Shown here: positions 62,705 through 64,000 of the stretch, in pieces
How the letters are laid out: the number at the start of each line of letters is the position of its first letter
Position numbering within the stretch: position 1 is the first letter of the stretch
Source: an uncultured Prochlorococcus sp.
GTDB taxonomy: Bacteria; Cyanobacteriota; Cyanobacteriia; PCC-6307; Cyanobiaceae
NCBI GenBank assembly: GCA_902571335.1
Contig: CACGBT010000006.1
Span: 1 to 64,000 of the forward strand
Length of the DNA stretch: 64,000 bases
Direction of reading: 5' to 3'
The notes under the pieces: model-generated
The model's input: only the letters and a program-made list of their open reading frames with translations
Told to the model about the DNA's origin: nothing
Database searches by the model: none
Translations under genes and position numbers: made by a program

Positions 62705-63067
62705 GTGTTTTTATATCTTGAAGTTGTAGAAATGTTTAATCCAGAATTTCTTGCTACTGAAAATAATGATCCAAACGATGAAAATGATTTAATCCAATAT
62801 TTACAAAAACAATCTCCAGAAGTTTTGCAAAGAGTAGCAAAATCAGCTAGTGAAGATATTCAAGAAATTATTAGACATAATGTACAAGGCCTTCTTGGAA
62901 TGCTTCCTTCAGATCAATTTGATGTAAAAATAACATCTTCAAAAGACAACATTGCTAATTTATTATCTTCTGCAATGATGACAGGATATTTCTTAAGACA
63001 AATGGAGCAAAGAAAAGAGCTGGAACAAACTCTTAAAAATGATGAGAACATGTCTATTGAAGAATAA
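62705..63067 (+). CDS. DUF760 family protein
   Basis: 'LIQYLQKQSPEVLQRVAKSASEDIQEIIRHNVQGLLGMLPSDQFDVKITSSKDNIANLLSSAMMTGYFLR'. Confidence 0.8.
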   Translation: MFLYLEVVEMFNPEFLATENNDPNDENDLIQYLQKQSPEVLQRVAKSASEDIQEIIRHNVQGLLGMLPSDQFDVKITSSKDNIANLLSSAMMTGYFLRQMEQRKELEQTLKNDENMSIEE

Positions 63068-63073
63068 TTGTTT

Positions 63074-64000
63074 TTAAAGATTTACTTCTTCAGGAATTAT
63101 TCCTAGTTCAAACAACTTTTTATATAAACCCATCAAAAATTTATTATCCTCAGGAAGTTTGTCCCACTTTTGGGAATTAATTTCATTAATTAATTTTTGA
63201 CAATCTTCTATTGTAAATTTTATAGGGGCCGAAAAATGAGCTGGAATTAAATATTCCATATCTTCAAAACACTTGATATTTTCTAACCATTTGAGTAAAA
63301 CTTCTTTTGAACGCGGAAAAATTAATTTCTGTAAAACTGGTGCAATTTGAATCTTAGGAGTATCTTTACCCATTATTTCAACAAGAGAAGATTCCCAATC
63401 TTCGTCCCATAAAAAAGGATAAATGCCGAAATGAGATCTCCAATTCCTCAGATCTTTTTTGAATGAATACTTAAATATTTTTTTTAAAGGTGGAATATTT
63501 AATTTACCTGGTTTTAAAAAAGATGAAAACAAGACTAACCTTTTCCATCCTTTTTTTCTATGTTCCATGGAGTCAATCAAAGGTTCATCTCCTCTCTCTC
63601 TAGAATGAAAAAGAAGTGGAGTTGGATCAAAATCAAATATCTCAGGGGGAGTGGAGTCTATTCCAACTATTGCGTCTGTCACATGAAGAGTTTTCGTAGG
63701 ATAATGGAAACAGCTTATCTCCTGATATCTTCCAAGTCCTAAATTAAGAGGGCCTAACGAAGACCATTTAAAGTAGTTTGCATGTGGAGTACCTTCCTCA
63801 AAGAGTATTCTTGATCTTTTTGATGGAATTCCTAAGAAATCTAGTGGTAGATTTATGGGGAAACTCCATTGTCCAGGACAAAGCCAAATTTCTGCATCTT
63901 TAAAAGTTCTTGAAAGAGCTGGTAGTCCGATTTTATGTTCTAGTCCAGAGGCACTAGGTAGAATTATTGTTTTTACTTTGCCATGAATCTCAATTAATTT
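63074..64000 (-). CDS. DUF4336 family protein (metallo-hydrolase-like), 5' end outside window
   Basis: Frame stays open from 63682 to the window edge (KLIEIHGKVKTIILPSASGLEHKIGLPALSRTFKDAEIWLCPGQWSFP...). Confidence 0.75.
   Translation of the reverse strand, partial: KLIEIHGKVKTIILPSASGLEHKIGLPALSRTFKDAEIWLCPGQWSFPINLPLDFLGIPSKRSRILFEEGTPHANYFKWSSLGPLNLGLGRYQEISCFHYPTKTLHVTDAIVGIDSTPPEIFDFDPTPLLFHSRERGDEPLIDSMEHRKKGWKRLVLFSSFLKPGKLNIPPLKKIFKYSFKKDLRNWRSHFGIYPFLWDEDWESSLVEIMGKDTPKIQIAPVLQKLIFPRSKEVLLKWLENIKCFEDMEYLIPAHFSAPIKFTIEDCQKLINEINSQKWDKLPEDNKFLMGLYKKLFELGIIPEEVNL

Overview
This 64 kb window is AT-rich and gene-dense, and looks like a chromosomal segment from a high-light Prochlorococcus. 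That assignment rests on protein content read from the translations (Pcb antenna protein, nrdJ, crtL, menB/menD, glgA, sds) and on base composition; no database search was run. Most of it is core metabolism: prfC, hslO, rsmE, nrdJ, metA/metY, hisS, acs, sds, murI, aroA, glmU, murF, glgA, menB, menD, lepB. The most unusual stretch is ~11.2-14.8 kb. It holds a probable glutamine-riboswitch/Downstream-peptide RNA in front of a 33-aa DUF4278 peptide, and a tRNA-Ser(UGA). A tRNA 5'-half relic lies upstream of that tRNA, and a copy of its 3' end lies ~1.8 kb downstream. The stretch also contains an endonuclease/exonuclease/phosphatase-family pseudogene with two in-frame stops, several sub-60-aa ORFs missing from the supplied track, and Yfr1-like and Yfr2-family ncRNAs. 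A second point of interest is at 27.9-31.7 kb: a dehydrogenase-like gene, a glucosylglycerol-phosphate-phosphatase (StpA/GgpP)-like gene and an ArsS-like radical SAM gene. I propose, as a hypothesis only, that they form an arsenosugar-glycerol or related glycosyl-glycerol pathway. Product names come from reading translations by eye, so confidences reflect motif recognition.
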